A model generated the notes under the pieces. That model searched no databases, was not told the origin of the DNA, and was given only the letters and a program-made list of their open reading frames with translations. A DNA stretch of 64,000 nt from an uncultured Psychroserpens sp. (GTDB taxonomy: Bacteria; Bacteroidota; Bacteroidia; Flavobacteriales; Flavobacteriaceae). Both the position numbers and the translations under genes were made by a program. Location: the NCBI RefSeq assembly GCF_947500255.1, contig NZ_CANMRL010000001.1:806001-870000 (forward strand), in the 5' to 3' direction. Below, piece by piece: positions 53,839-61,971 of the stretch; the stretch's first letter is position 1; the number at the start of each line of letters is the position of its first letter.

Positions 53839-54958
53839 CGTTTTTGGTTAATTGGTTATATAGATTAGATGCCGATTTAAAGCCTTCGTTAGTTAAACTC
53901 CAAGTCGATCCTTGTAGTGTCACGTAGTCTTTTTCAACTAATTTTTTAAGTGTTCCTTTCGTAAATCCTTGAAAATTATTTAAGATCTTTATCTCATGAG
54001 GATGAGAGATATCGTCATGTGTCTCGGCAATATTATACATAAAGGCTAAGGTTTTATGTAACTGCAAATCACGACGATTCTTGATAAAACGTATTTGTTT
54101 AAACAACAAACCTCTACTAGGCGAAAATATAAATGAAACAAACACAAAAACAGCAGCTACAAGAACAATTACTGGTCCAGTAGACAGATTATTTTGACTG
54201 GCGCTTATTGCTGTTCCGAAAACACCCGAGAATGCACCAAAAAGCGCTGCTAGAAACACCATAGTTGCTAAACTGTTTGTCCATTGCCTAGCTGCAGCAG
54301 CTGGAGCTAAAAGCATGGCACTCATTAATACAACACCTACGGTTTGAAGCCCTAAAACAATAGCTAATACAATAAAGCTAGTAATAAGAATATCAATGGT
54401 TTTCGTGTTAAACCCAAGTGTCTTAGCATAGTCTTTATCAAAGAGTAAAATTTTAAATTCTTTCCAGAAGAGTAACAATACAAAAAGACAAATCCCAGTA
54501 ACGATAGCCATCATCCATACATCACTTTCTACTAAAGTTGCAGCTTGACCAAATAAATATTTATCTAATCCAGCTTGATTGGCATTAGGTTGCTTTTGAA
54601 TGAACGTTAGCAAAAGCATTCCGAAGCCAAAAAACAAGGAGAGTATTAAGCCTAAGGCAGTATCAGATTTGAGATGAGTTTTGGTAATAATTCCACGTAT
54701 CCAAAACGTTCCAATCAACCCGCTTACTAGAGCACCTAATAATAGTGTGTTACTATCTTTTGCTCCAGTAATTAAAAATGAAATAGCAATTCCTGGTAAA
54801 GCAGCGTGAGAAATAGCGTCACCTAAAAGGCTTTGTTTTCGCAATACAGCAAAACTGCCTAACATACCTGTTACAGCGCCTAAAATTGCTGTTCCAAGTG
54901 TGATTGTACGTAAAGTATAATCTGAAAATACTAAAGAAAAATACTCTTGAATATCCAT
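53831..54958 (-). CDS. Metal ABC permease with C-terminal winged-helix-like extension (TroC-type)
   Basis: A 375-residue protein. ABC-3 permease core with VLRKQSLLGDAISHAALPGIAISFL and VLGLQTVGVVLMSAMLLAPAAAARQW, then a cytosolic extension of about 90 residues (LHKTLAFMYNIAETHDDISH, NFQGFTKGTLKKLVEKDYVTLQGSTWSLTNEGF) with helix-turn-helix-then-wing layout. Together with the next gene, both permeases bear the extension. It starts within the last base of the ATPase gene's stop (overlap at 54958). Confidence 0.85.
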   Translation of the reverse strand: MDIQEYFSLVFSDYTLRTITLGTAILGAVTGMLGSFAVLRKQSLLGDAISHAALPGIAISFLITGAKDSNTLLLGALVSGLIGTFWIRGIITKTHLKSDTALGLILSLFFGFGMLLLTFIQKQPNANQAGLDKYLFGQAATLVESDVWMMAIVTGICLFVLLLFWKEFKILLFDKDYAKTLGFNTKTIDILITSFIVLAIVLGLQTVGVVLMSAMLLAPAAAARQWTNSLATMVFLAALFGAFSGVFGTAISASQNNLSTGPVIVLVAAVFVFVSFIFSPSRGLLFKQIRFIKNRRDLQLHKTLAFMYNIAETHDDISHPHEIKILNNFQGFTKGTLKKLVEKDYVTLQGSTWSLTNEGFKSASNLYNQLTKNDE

Positions 54959-55695
54959 TACTCTTGTATACTTACTTTGTAATTAATACCATAGGTTTTT
55001 GTCAAATTATCATCATTGAAAATATCCTTAACTGGTCCAGTTGCAATCTTTTTCACGTTTAAAAAGGTTACCCAATCAAAATACTCTGGAACCGTTTGTA
55101 AATCATGATGAACAACAATTACAGTTTTTCCTGCTTTTCGTAGTTCTTTTAAAATATTGATGATGGCAATTTCTGTTGTGGCATCTACACCTTGAAAAGG
55201 CTCATCCATAAAATAGATAGACGCATCTTGCACTAATGCTCGAGCTAAGAATATACGCTGTTGTTGTCCACCAGACAGCTGGCTTATTTGTCGGTTTTTA
55301 AACGGTAGCATTCCTACTTTTTCGAGTGCTTCAAGTGCCGCTTTCTTTTGCTTTTGTCTAGGTCGTTTGATCCAACCCAAACTTCCGTAAGTTCCCATCA
55401 TTACGACATCAAGCGCAGTTGTTGGAAAATCCCAATCTACACTTCCCTTTTGAGGTACATAAGCGACTAAAGAGCGTTGCTTATCGTATGATTTTCCATA
55501 GATCGAAACACTACCAGCTATAGGTTTCAAAATTCCTAAAATAGACTTGATAAGTGTTGATTTTCCAGCACCATTAGGTCCGACAATAGCCATTAAAACA
55601 CCTTCTGGAATTTCGAGATCAATATCCCAAAGCACAGGTTTGTAGTTATACGCTACAGTTAAATCATCGACTTGTACTGCTATCTTATCGCTCAT
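54958..55695 (-). CDS. troB: Metal ABC transporter ATPase (TroB/MntB-type)
   Basis: A 245-residue ATPase: Walker [10 protein letters not shown], signature [19 protein letters not shown], Walker [14 protein letters not shown]-loop [10 protein letters not shown]. The [22 protein letters not shown] segment is characteristic of the Mn/Zn/Fe (Tro/Mnt/Yfe) class. It shares one base with the substrate-binding gene upstream and one with the permease downstream, so translation is coupled through the operon. Confidence 0.9.
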   Translation of the reverse strand: MSDKIAVQVDDLTVAYNYKPVLWDIDLEIPEGVLMAIVGPNGAGKSTLIKSILGILKPIAGSVSIYGKSYDKQRSLVAYVPQKGSVDWDFPTTALDVVMMGTYGSLGWIKRPRQKQKKAALEALEKVGMLPFKNRQISQLSGGQQQRIFLARALVQDASIYFMDEPFQGVDATTEIAIINILKELRKAGKTVIVVHHDLQTVPEYFDWVTFLNVKKIATGPVKDIFNDDNLTKTYGINYKVSIQE

Positions 55696-56612
55696 TATTT
55701 TAAGGCATTTACAATTGTATTGACATTATATTCAAACATACCAATATAGGTTCCTTCTATAGTTCCAGCGTCTCCTAATGCATCAGAGTATAAGGTGCCG
55801 CCAATAGTCACTTCATGACCTTTAGATTTTACTGCTGCTTGCAACGCTTCAATAGTTCGTTTTGGAACTGAACTTTCGACAAAAATTGCTTTGATATCTT
55901 TTTCAATAATAAATGCTGATAAATTTTGAACATCTTGAACTCCTGCTTCTGTTGCAGTAGATAATCCCTGTAAGCCAACAACTTCAAAGTCAAATGCTTT
56001 TCCGAAGTAATTAAAGGCATCGTGGGCAGTAACTAGAATTCGTTTTTCTTTTGGAAGCGTCTCAATGATTCCTTTTACTTTAGCTTGAAGCGCTTCTAAT
56101 TTTGCACCATAAGCAGCTTCGTTGGCTTTATAATTCTCGGCATTCTTTGGGTCTTTTTCTGAAAGTACTTGAGTTACTTTAGCCGCAAATTGTTTAAAAT
56201 AATCGATATCAAACCAGACATGCGGATCATAATTAGACGCAAAATAATCTGATCCTATTAAAGTGTTTTTATCTAACGCTTCACCTAAAGCTATTGGTGT
56301 TTTAGTACTGCTTTCCATTTTTTCGAACACCTCAACAAGTTTACCTTCAAGGTGTAGTCCGTTATAAAAAATAATATTAGCGTCTACCAATTTTGTAACA
56401 TCGCCTTCACTGGCTTTATAGAGGTGTGGATCGACACCACTTCCCATCAAGCCTTTAACATTCACATGATCTCCACCTATATTTTCAACTAAATCGGTAA
56501 TCATTGTAGTCGTAGTAACTACATTTAGTTTTCCATTAGATGGTGTGTCATTTTTACACCCAAAAAAGGCTGTAATTAATACTAGTATTGATAATTTTTT
56601 TAATGTATTCAT
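55695..56612 (-). CDS. troA: TroA-type metal-binding lipoprotein
   Basis: A 305-residue cluster A-I solute-binding protein, lipoprotein signal ([13 protein letters not shown], Cys19). Metal ligands inferred by alignment to TroA: His63 in GVDPHLYKA, His131 in DPHVWFD, His197 in [10 protein letters not shown], and Asp277 or Asp281 in YSDALGDAG. Three His plus Asp is the TroA and ZnuA pattern (Mn-specific PsaA has Glu in the third position). No His-rich loop is present, so zinc or manganese is possible. It starts the transport half of the dtxR operon. Confidence 0.88.
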   Translation of the reverse strand: MNTLKKLSILVLITAFFGCKNDTPSNGKLNVVTTTTMITDLVENIGGDHVNVKGLMGSGVDPHLYKASEGDVTKLVDANIIFYNGLHLEGKLVEVFEKMESSTKTPIALGEALDKNTLIGSDYFASNYDPHVWFDIDYFKQFAAKVTQVLSEKDPKNAENYKANEAAYGAKLEALQAKVKGIIETLPKEKRILVTAHDAFNYFGKAFDFEVVGLQGLSTATEAGVQDVQNLSAFIIEKDIKAIFVESSVPKRTIEALQAAVKSKGHEVTIGGTLYSDALGDAGTIEGTYIGMFEYNVNTIVNALK

Positions 56613-56621
56613 TGTTGTTTT

Positions 56622-57428
56622 TTATTTAGTAGGTATTCTAAAACTAGCGCCTAAACCAATTAGGATATCTTGACCTTCAGTGATGCTTGTACCAACATAT
56701 GCATCTAATTGTAAGTCGTTTGAAATTAAATAAGTAAGTCCTGCATCCCAATAATGATTAGCTGAACTATCTTCTGGTAAATCACCATAGAGTTCGGCAT
56801 ACATACCAAACTTATCTGTAAAACTATAGCCGTAAGCTAATGTATAAATTGCTGCAGCCTCTGAAGAATCATCTCCCCATTGAGCTCCAATATTATAGCC
56901 TAAGCTTGAGTTTTCACTTAGCGTATGAGATAAAGAAAATCTAAAATCGACTCCAGTAGTTTCAGGACGATAATCTTTAGATGCACTAAAAAGCGGAAAT
57001 ACATGTCCGATTAATGCAATTTCTGGCATACCATTTTTCTCTTCAGTGATATCAATTTTTACACCAAGTAGCAATGGAGATAATCCGCTGGTGACATTAT
57101 CTAGTTTATTACCATTAACTTTTGTCACGCCTTCTACAAAATCCCAACCTAGGCGTAATTCTATATTATCGAGGATACCGTAACGCACAAGAGTTGTATT
57201 GAAGGTGTAGCTTTGAGATGTCACAGAGTTTTCTTCAAAAGATTCATATAAACCTCCTGTTTCTATTTGAAGAACGCCTTTTCCAACTGTTGATGAGGCT
57301 TCTGTAGCATCAGGTCGATCAGTAACTAATGGTTCAGACGTTACATTATTTTGGTTTTCATCTTGTGCATTAATAGCTATTGAAAATAGCATCAATACAA
57401 TAAGTAAGTAGGTGTTTTTAGTTTTCAT
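56622..57428 (-). CDS. Outer-membrane beta-barrel, Phenol_MetA_deg-like transporter
   Basis: A 268-residue secreted protein with signal peptide (MKTKNTYLLIVLMLFSIAINAQ) and the family motif LVTDRPDATEASSTVGKG, then amphipathic strands ending in FRIPTK. Length and pattern are those of small outer-membrane channels found beside metal or solute uptake systems. The start at 57428 overlaps the dtxR stop by 11 bp. By context it may let the metal across the outer membrane. That role is inferred. Confidence 0.75.
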   Translation of the reverse strand: MKTKNTYLLIVLMLFSIAINAQDENQNNVTSEPLVTDRPDATEASSTVGKGVLQIETGGLYESFEENSVTSQSYTFNTTLVRYGILDNIELRLGWDFVEGVTKVNGNKLDNVTSGLSPLLLGVKIDITEEKNGMPEIALIGHVFPLFSASKDYRPETTGVDFRFSLSHTLSENSSLGYNIGAQWGDDSSEAAAIYTLAYGYSFTDKFGMYAELYGDLPEDSSANHYWDAGLTYLISNDLQLDAYVGTSITEGQDILIGLGASFRIPTK

Positions 57429-58074
57429 CAACATAAATAATTTTAGTAAAATCTTCATTCAAAACAATGGTATTGGATCCAATGGAAATTTGAGTCATTT
57501 TATTACCGATAAATTGTTTTGAAACGGTTAGTGTATTTCTATATCTAATTTGGTTTTGAGCACAAAACTCAAAAAATTCTTTATCATCACTCATTAACCT
57601 AGCAATAGTGTATGTTTTACCTTCAACGGCTTCAGCTAAAGAGATTGACGTGTCTTCGGTGGTGATTTCACCATTAGCATTTGGTATAGGATCACCATGT
57701 GGATCAAACTTTGGATGGCCTAAATATTCGCTAATTTTTTCAGCCAACAAATCTGAGGTTTGGTGTTCTAGTAATTCTGCCTCACGATGAATATCATGTA
57801 AGGTCATGTCAAACATTTTAAATAAAAAAGCTTCCCATAAACGATGTTTTCTAATCACATTAAGGGCCATTTTTGTACCCTGTTCTGTGAGTTGTAACGC
57901 TTGATATTTTTCATAATTAAGTAAATTCTTGGCTGCTAATTTTTTAGCCATGTCTGTTGCTGCTGCATTGGAAATACCTAATTTTTTAGCGATATTACCA
58001 GGTTTAGTATCCTTAATATCGTGTTTATCATTATTGTAAATCGCTTTTACGAAGTTCTCTATAGCTACAGACAT
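57418..58074 (-). CDS. DtxR/MntR-family metal-dependent repressor
   Basis: A 218-residue protein: winged helix (IENFVKAIYNNDKHDIKDTKPGNIAKKLGISNAAATDMAKKL), dimerisation and metal helix (LHDIHREAELLEHQTSDLLAEKISEYLGHPKFDPHGDPIPN), and a C-terminal SH3-like FeoA domain (SLAEAVEGKTYTIARLMSDD...). It heads a six-gene operon with a barrel protein and a TroABCD-like importer. The dyad at 58097-58113 is directly at its promoter, consistent with autoregulation. The same half-site is found before feoA. Confidence 0.9.
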   Translation of the reverse strand: MSVAIENFVKAIYNNDKHDIKDTKPGNIAKKLGISNAAATDMAKKLAAKNLLNYEKYQALQLTEQGTKMALNVIRKHRLWEAFLFKMFDMTLHDIHREAELLEHQTSDLLAEKISEYLGHPKFDPHGDPIPNANGEITTEDTSISLAEAVEGKTYTIARLMSDDKEFFEFCAQNQIRYRNTLTVSKQFIGNKMTQISIGSNTIVLNEDFTKIIYVDEN

Positions 58075-58096
58075 TTTTTAAATTACTTTAATTTAT

Positions 58097-58113
58097 TTTT
58101 AAGTAAGCTTAAA
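58097..58113. promoter_or_regulatory. Probable DtxR-type operator of the dtxR-tro operon
   Basis: TTTAAG-TAAG-CTTAAA (58098-58113) is a perfect dyad of the size and shape of DtxR/MntR boxes (TTTAGG-N4-CCTAAA). It sits just downstream of the -7 box at 58121-58128. Confidence 0.6.
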
Positions 58114-58120
58114 TATTTTA

Positions 58121-58128
58121 CAAATGTA
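58121..58128 (-). promoter_or_regulatory. Bacteroidota -7 promoter box TACATTTG for the dtxR-tro operon
   Basis: The minus strand reads TACATTTG, an exact TAnnTTTG match 47 bp before the start at 58074; the operator follows over the expected start site. Confidence 0.45.
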
Positions 58129-58149
58129 ACTAAAATTTTAATGTTTTGT

Positions 58150-58157
58150 TAATTTTG
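58150..58157 (+). promoter_or_regulatory. Bacteroidota -7 promoter box TAATTTTG
   Basis: Exact TAnnTTTG match 36 bp upstream of the ATG at 58193; no -33 element of correct spacing was seen. Confidence 0.4.
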
Positions 58158-58192
58158 GTAACATAAAAGTTATGATTTAATTAAATTGAAGC

Positions 58193-58621
58193 ATGAAAAC
58201 CTTAAGTATTACCCTATTATTGAGCTTTGCATTTATATCTATTAACGCCCAAACACCTTTCGTTAAAGATTCTCTAAGCATAAGTACCTCTGTTGGATTT
58301 CATCAGAAAGTAGATTTTGAAGACTATGAAGTAAAGTTTAAAAAACTGATATCAGATTCTAGATGTCCAAAAGATGTGATGTGTGTTAGAGCTGGTGAAG
58401 CAAAAGTATTAGTGTCTATTTATAAAAAAGGAGCCTTTGTTCTGGATAAAGAAATTACAATTCATGCAAGTGGTTATGTCATGGAAGAAAACAATCTAGT
58501 CTTTAATGGTACTGATTTTAAAATCTATGGGATGACCTTGAAACCTTACCCAAAAGGAACTAACAGTATTCCAGAGCAGGATTATATTTTAGACGTTGTA
58601 TTTCAACCTAAACGACTTTAG
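58193..58621 (+). CDS. Small secreted protein with SRCPxxxxCxxAGEA motif
   Basis: A 142-residue secreted protein (signal peptide to about INAQ). The mature protein is strand-rich with one conserved motif, SRCPKDVMCVRAGEAKV, whose two Cys could form a disulfide or bind metal. Proteins with this motif are common in Bacteroidota, function unknown to me. Its position between metal-uptake operons hints at a metal link but the promoter does not carry the DtxR half-site. Its TAG overlaps the convergent Cys-rich peptide's stop. Confidence 0.7.
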   Translation: MKTLSITLLLSFAFISINAQTPFVKDSLSISTSVGFHQKVDFEDYEVKFKKLISDSRCPKDVMCVRAGEAKVLVSIYKKGAFVLDKEITIHASGYVMEENNLVFNGTDFKIYGMTLKPYPKGTNSIPEQDYILDVVFQPKRL

Positions 58622-58761
58622 TGACAACCACAACCATCATCACCACAAGCTTTGTTGTTCACTACCTTTTTCTTCGGAAGGACCCCAAACTTGCGCAATA
58701 AAAACCATATCGCCAAAGCTACTGAAGTAAAGACTAATATGTTTTGTAATATGGTATTCAT
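58618..58761 (-). CDS. FeoB-associated Cys-rich membrane protein
   Basis: A 47-residue protein: one membrane helix (MNTILQNILVFTSVALAIWFLL), basic turn (RKFGVLPKKK) and Cys-rich end (ACGDDGCGCH). This matches the family of small FeoB-associated proteins (Pfam FeoB_associated) that sit with feoB. It lies 30 bp after the feoB stop and its own stop overlaps the convergent + gene's stop by 4 bp. The Cys tail suggests iron or heavy metal contact. Confidence 0.8.
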   Translation of the reverse strand: MNTILQNILVFTSVALAIWFLLRKFGVLPKKKVVNNKACGDDGCGCH

Positions 58762-58791
58762 AATTGATTTGTCGTTAATAATATACTAATC

Positions 58792-60891
58792 TTACTTTAA
58801 AAATTGATAAGCAATCAATGCCACTACATAAGCAAAGGCGCTCATAATAGTTAATTGCAATATAGGCCATTTCCAAGTATTGGTTTCGCGTTTCACTATA
58901 GCTAATGTACTCATACACTGCATAGCAAATGCATAAAAGAGTAATAATGAAATCCCACTTGCGAAATTAAATAATGGTGTACCAAGAACAGGATTAATTT
59001 CTTTTGCCATTCTATTTTTTATCGTTTCTTCTTCATCACTACCCACACTGTAGATGGTTGCCAATGTTCCTACAAAAACTTCACGAGCCGCAAACGAACT
59101 TACTATTGCAATGCCTATTTTCCAGTCGTAACCTAAAGGTCTAATAATTGGTTCTATGGCATGACCAGCTATACCAATAAAGGAATGCTCTAATTTATGA
59201 GAGGCTATTTTTTGATCTAATTCATCTTGTGATAAGTTATCTGTAGCATACTCTGCAGTTACAATTTCTTCAGCATTATTGAATTGTTCTCCTGGTCCAT
59301 AAGATGCTAAAAACCATAATACAATTGAAATCGCTAAAATGATTTTACCTGCACCAAACACAAAAGATTTCGTTTTTTCTAAAACCGTCAGCGCTACATT
59401 TTTAAGTAAAGGCACCTTATAATTTGGCATTTCAACAACAAAAAAAGTCTTGCTTTTAATCTTCAATATTTTGTTTAAAAGCCAAGCCGAAAAAATAGCA
59501 GCTCCAAACCCTATGAGATACAATAACATTAATGTCAATGCCTGATAACTTAAGCCTAAGAAACGACCTTGAGGAATAACCAATGAAATGATAATCAAAT
59601 ACACTGGTAAACGTGCCGAACAGGTTGTAAAAGGTGTTACTAAAATTGTAATTAAACGTTCTTTCCAACTTTCAATATTTCGAGTTGCCATAATAGCTGG
59701 AATGGCACATGCCGTTCCAGAAATTAAAGGCACTACACTTTTACCACTAAGCCCAAAACGTCTCATAATACGATCCATTAAAAAGACCACACGACTCATA
59801 TATCCACTTTCTTCCAAAACGGCTATAAACAAAAACAGAAATGCTATTTGGGGAATAAATATGACAATACCGCCAAGTCCAGGAATAACTCCTTCAGCAA
59901 TTAAATTAGTAAATGCACCTTCAGGCAAGACATTTTTCACCCATTCACTAAGTGAAGCAAATGTACTATCTATAAAATCCATTGGGACTTCAGCCCAATC
60001 ATAAATGGCTTGAAAAATAGTGAGTAAAATCACAAAAAAGATGAGATAGCCCCAAATCTTATGTGTTAAAATTCTATCGAGTTTTATACGCAAGTCTTTG
60101 GCATTACTTAAATCGATTGTTTGACCTTTCTTAAGCGTATTATTGATAAACTGATAGCGTTTTATGGTTTCTTTTTGTTGCAATCGTTTCAGGTCTGACT
60201 TTCCTTTAGTCTTAAAACTATTAATAGCCTCAATTTGATTCCTATCAACCTTTCCGAAGTTAACATCTTGAGTAATTACCAACCAGAGTTTATACAATAA
60301 CTGATTTGGAAATGCTTGGCGTAACTTCTCAAAATAAGCTGTATCTATTTCTGAAGCATTTAAACATGGCGTAACCGATAAGTCTTTATAATTGGTAATT
60401 AGCTCTTTTAATTGATCTATTCCTTTATTTTTTCTTGTGCTTATAAGAGCAATTTTTGTTTGTAGCTCTTGTTCTAAATAAGGAATATCCAAATGAATCC
60501 CTTTGTATTCCATTCGGTCCGACATATTGATCACCAGAATTGTGGGGATTTCTAAGTCTTTTATTTGAGTATAGAGCAGTAGGTTACGTTTCAAGTTTTC
60601 AACATCACTTACCACTACAGCAACATCAGGAAAATCTTTGTCGTTTTTATTTAAAAGTAATTCTATAACGACATTTTCATCTAGTGAAGACGCATTCAAA
60701 CTGTAAGTTCCTGGCAAATCAATGATATGCGCTTTAACACCTCTTGGTAGTTTACAGATGCCTTCTTTTTTCTCTACAGTAATCCCAGGATAGTTCCCTA
60801 CCTTTTGATTTAAACCTGTAAGTGCATTAAATACTGAGGTTTTTCCAGTATTAGGGTTTCCAATAAGTGCAACATTAATTTGTTTACTCAT
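58792..60891 (-). CDS. feoB: Ferrous iron transport protein B
   Basis: A 699-residue protein with cytosolic G domain: G1 GNPNTGKTS, G3 DLPGTYSL, G4 NMSD. A helical spacer follows, then two Gate regions (e.g. FLFLFIAVLEESGYMSRV, ACAIPAIMATRN; VPLLKNVALTVLEK and ASFAAREVFVGTLATIYS). Length and motif order are those of the family. It imports Fe2+. It overlaps feoA by 8 bp. Confidence 0.93.
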   Translation of the reverse strand: MSKQINVALIGNPNTGKTSVFNALTGLNQKVGNYPGITVEKKEGICKLPRGVKAHIIDLPGTYSLNASSLDENVVIELLLNKNDKDFPDVAVVVSDVENLKRNLLLYTQIKDLEIPTILVINMSDRMEYKGIHLDIPYLEQELQTKIALISTRKNKGIDQLKELITNYKDLSVTPCLNASEIDTAYFEKLRQAFPNQLLYKLWLVITQDVNFGKVDRNQIEAINSFKTKGKSDLKRLQQKETIKRYQFINNTLKKGQTIDLSNAKDLRIKLDRILTHKIWGYLIFFVILLTIFQAIYDWAEVPMDFIDSTFASLSEWVKNVLPEGAFTNLIAEGVIPGLGGIVIFIPQIAFLFLFIAVLEESGYMSRVVFLMDRIMRRFGLSGKSVVPLISGTACAIPAIMATRNIESWKERLITILVTPFTTCSARLPVYLIIISLVIPQGRFLGLSYQALTLMLLYLIGFGAAIFSAWLLNKILKIKSKTFFVVEMPNYKVPLLKNVALTVLEKTKSFVFGAGKIILAISIVLWFLASYGPGEQFNNAEEIVTAEYATDNLSQDELDQKIASHKLEHSFIGIAGHAIEPIIRPLGYDWKIGIAIVSSFAAREVFVGTLATIYSVGSDEEETIKNRMAKEINPVLGTPLFNFASGISLLLFYAFAMQCMSTLAIVKRETNTWKWPILQLTIMSAFAYVVALIAYQFLK

Positions 60892-61117
60892 TAGAAATAT
60901 CGATTAAAATGTGAATAGCCGTTTCTTTTCTTATGGCTAAATGTGTTCCGTTAATGTTAAGATACATTGGATCGGCAAATGGTGCTACTTGAACTAGTTC
61001 GACCATATTACCTGGTAAACATCCCATTTCTAGAAGTTTGAGCGGAATATGAATTGAAGAAACGTCAGTAATAACGCCCTGTTGACCTCTTTTTATATCT
61101 GCTAATGTGACTTGCAC
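60884..61117 (-). CDS. feoA: Ferrous iron transport protein A
   Basis: A 77-residue SH3-like protein with the FeoA core: LADIKRGQQGVITDVSS, KLLEMGCLPGNMVELVQVAPFADPMYL, and THLAIRKETAIHILI. FeoA contacts FeoB to support transport. It is the first gene of a three-gene operon. The promoter box (61144-61151) and a DtxR-like half-site (61133-61144) are directly upstream, implying iron or manganese repression. Confidence 0.92.
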   Translation of the reverse strand: MQVTLADIKRGQQGVITDVSSIHIPLKLLEMGCLPGNMVELVQVAPFADPMYLNINGTHLAIRKETAIHILIDISNE

Positions 61118-61132
61118 TCTTATTTAGATTGA

Positions 61133-61144
61133 TTTTAAGTAAGC
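61133..61144. promoter_or_regulatory. DtxR-like half-site at the feoAB promoter
   Basis: TTTTAAGTAAGC, identical over 12 bp to 58097-58108. The second half (AAAAG) departs from the dyad. It abuts the -7 box (shared base 61144). Confidence 0.5.
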
Positions 61145-61151
61145 AAAAGTA
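61144..61151 (-). promoter_or_regulatory. Bacteroidota -7 promoter box TACTTTTG for feoAB
   Basis: The minus strand reads TACTTTTG, an exact TAnnTTTG match 27 bp before the start at 61117. Confidence 0.5.
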
Positions 61152-61189
61152 AAGGAAAATTTCAGTGTAAAAAAATTGTAGCGTTAAAA

Positions 61190-61858
61190 CTATTGATATT
61201 CTTTTTTTAAACGTTTAATGTCATGAATTAACGAATCTACAGACGTTGGACTAATACCATTATACAAACCTCTTATTTGCTTGTCTTTATCTATGAGTGC
61301 AAAATTTTCGGTATGCACCATACCATATTCTCCCATGCCATCATCTTTAACAACCAGATAGGATTTTCTTGCCAGATCATAGATTTGTTTTCGATCACCA
61401 GTAACTAAGTTCCATTTGTTATCATTAACACCTTTCTCTATAGCGTATCGTTTTAACTGTGCTACACTATCAATCTCAGGAGTTACCGAATGCGACAACA
61501 ATAAAACTTCATCGTCGTTAATAATTTCGCTTTGAATACGGCTCATTTGATCTGTCATAACTGGGCAGATGGTTTGACATGTTGTAAAAAAGAAATCAGC
61601 AACATAAATTTTATCCTTGTAAGTATCTTGGGTTATAGTATCTCCATTTTGATTTATCAATTTGAAATCTGCAATTGTATGATACTTCTTTTTATGATGA
61701 ATAGTACTATCTACTAACGAAGCATCTACTCTATTGGGTTGATAAATTGGTAATGGTTTTTCTACTTTTAGTATAGAATAAATTATTGAAATAATAATCC
61801 CTGAGACTAAAAGCAAGACGATAAAAAAGAATTTAAATTGTTTGATATAAGCAAACAT
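61190..61858 (-). CDS. SCO1/SenC-family copper chaperone-like protein
   Basis: A 222-residue membrane-anchored protein: one helix (about 9-30), then a thioredoxin fold with C94-Q-T-I-C98 (CxxxC) in FFFTTCQTICPVM and the third copper ligand His182 in YGMVHTENFALID. This His-Cys-Cys set is diagnostic of SCO proteins that assemble the CuA site of cytochrome oxidase or do thiol work. The start at 61858 places the helix correctly. No oxidase genes are in the window. Confidence 0.9.
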   Translation of the reverse strand: MFAYIKQFKFFFIVLLLVSGIIISIIYSILKVEKPLPIYQPNRVDASLVDSTIHHKKKYHTIADFKLINQNGDTITQDTYKDKIYVADFFFTTCQTICPVMTDQMSRIQSEIINDDEVLLLSHSVTPEIDSVAQLKRYAIEKGVNDNKWNLVTGDRKQIYDLARKSYLVVKDDGMGEYGMVHTENFALIDKDKQIRGLYNGISPTSVDSLIHDIKRLKKEYQ

Positions 61859-61971
61859 CTCTTGATTTTTAAGGCTTTAATGTAAGATTTGAGTGCAAAA
61901 ATACGACAGAATAGCAACAAAATGACTACTTTTAACAAGCTATATTGTTAAAAAAGAAAAAGATTATTACC

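Noticed and set aside
59588-60004. 138-codon plus-strand frame within feoB
   Set aside because: Antisense to the conserved membrane part of FeoB; its composition mirrors the sense codons and it has no recognisable domain.
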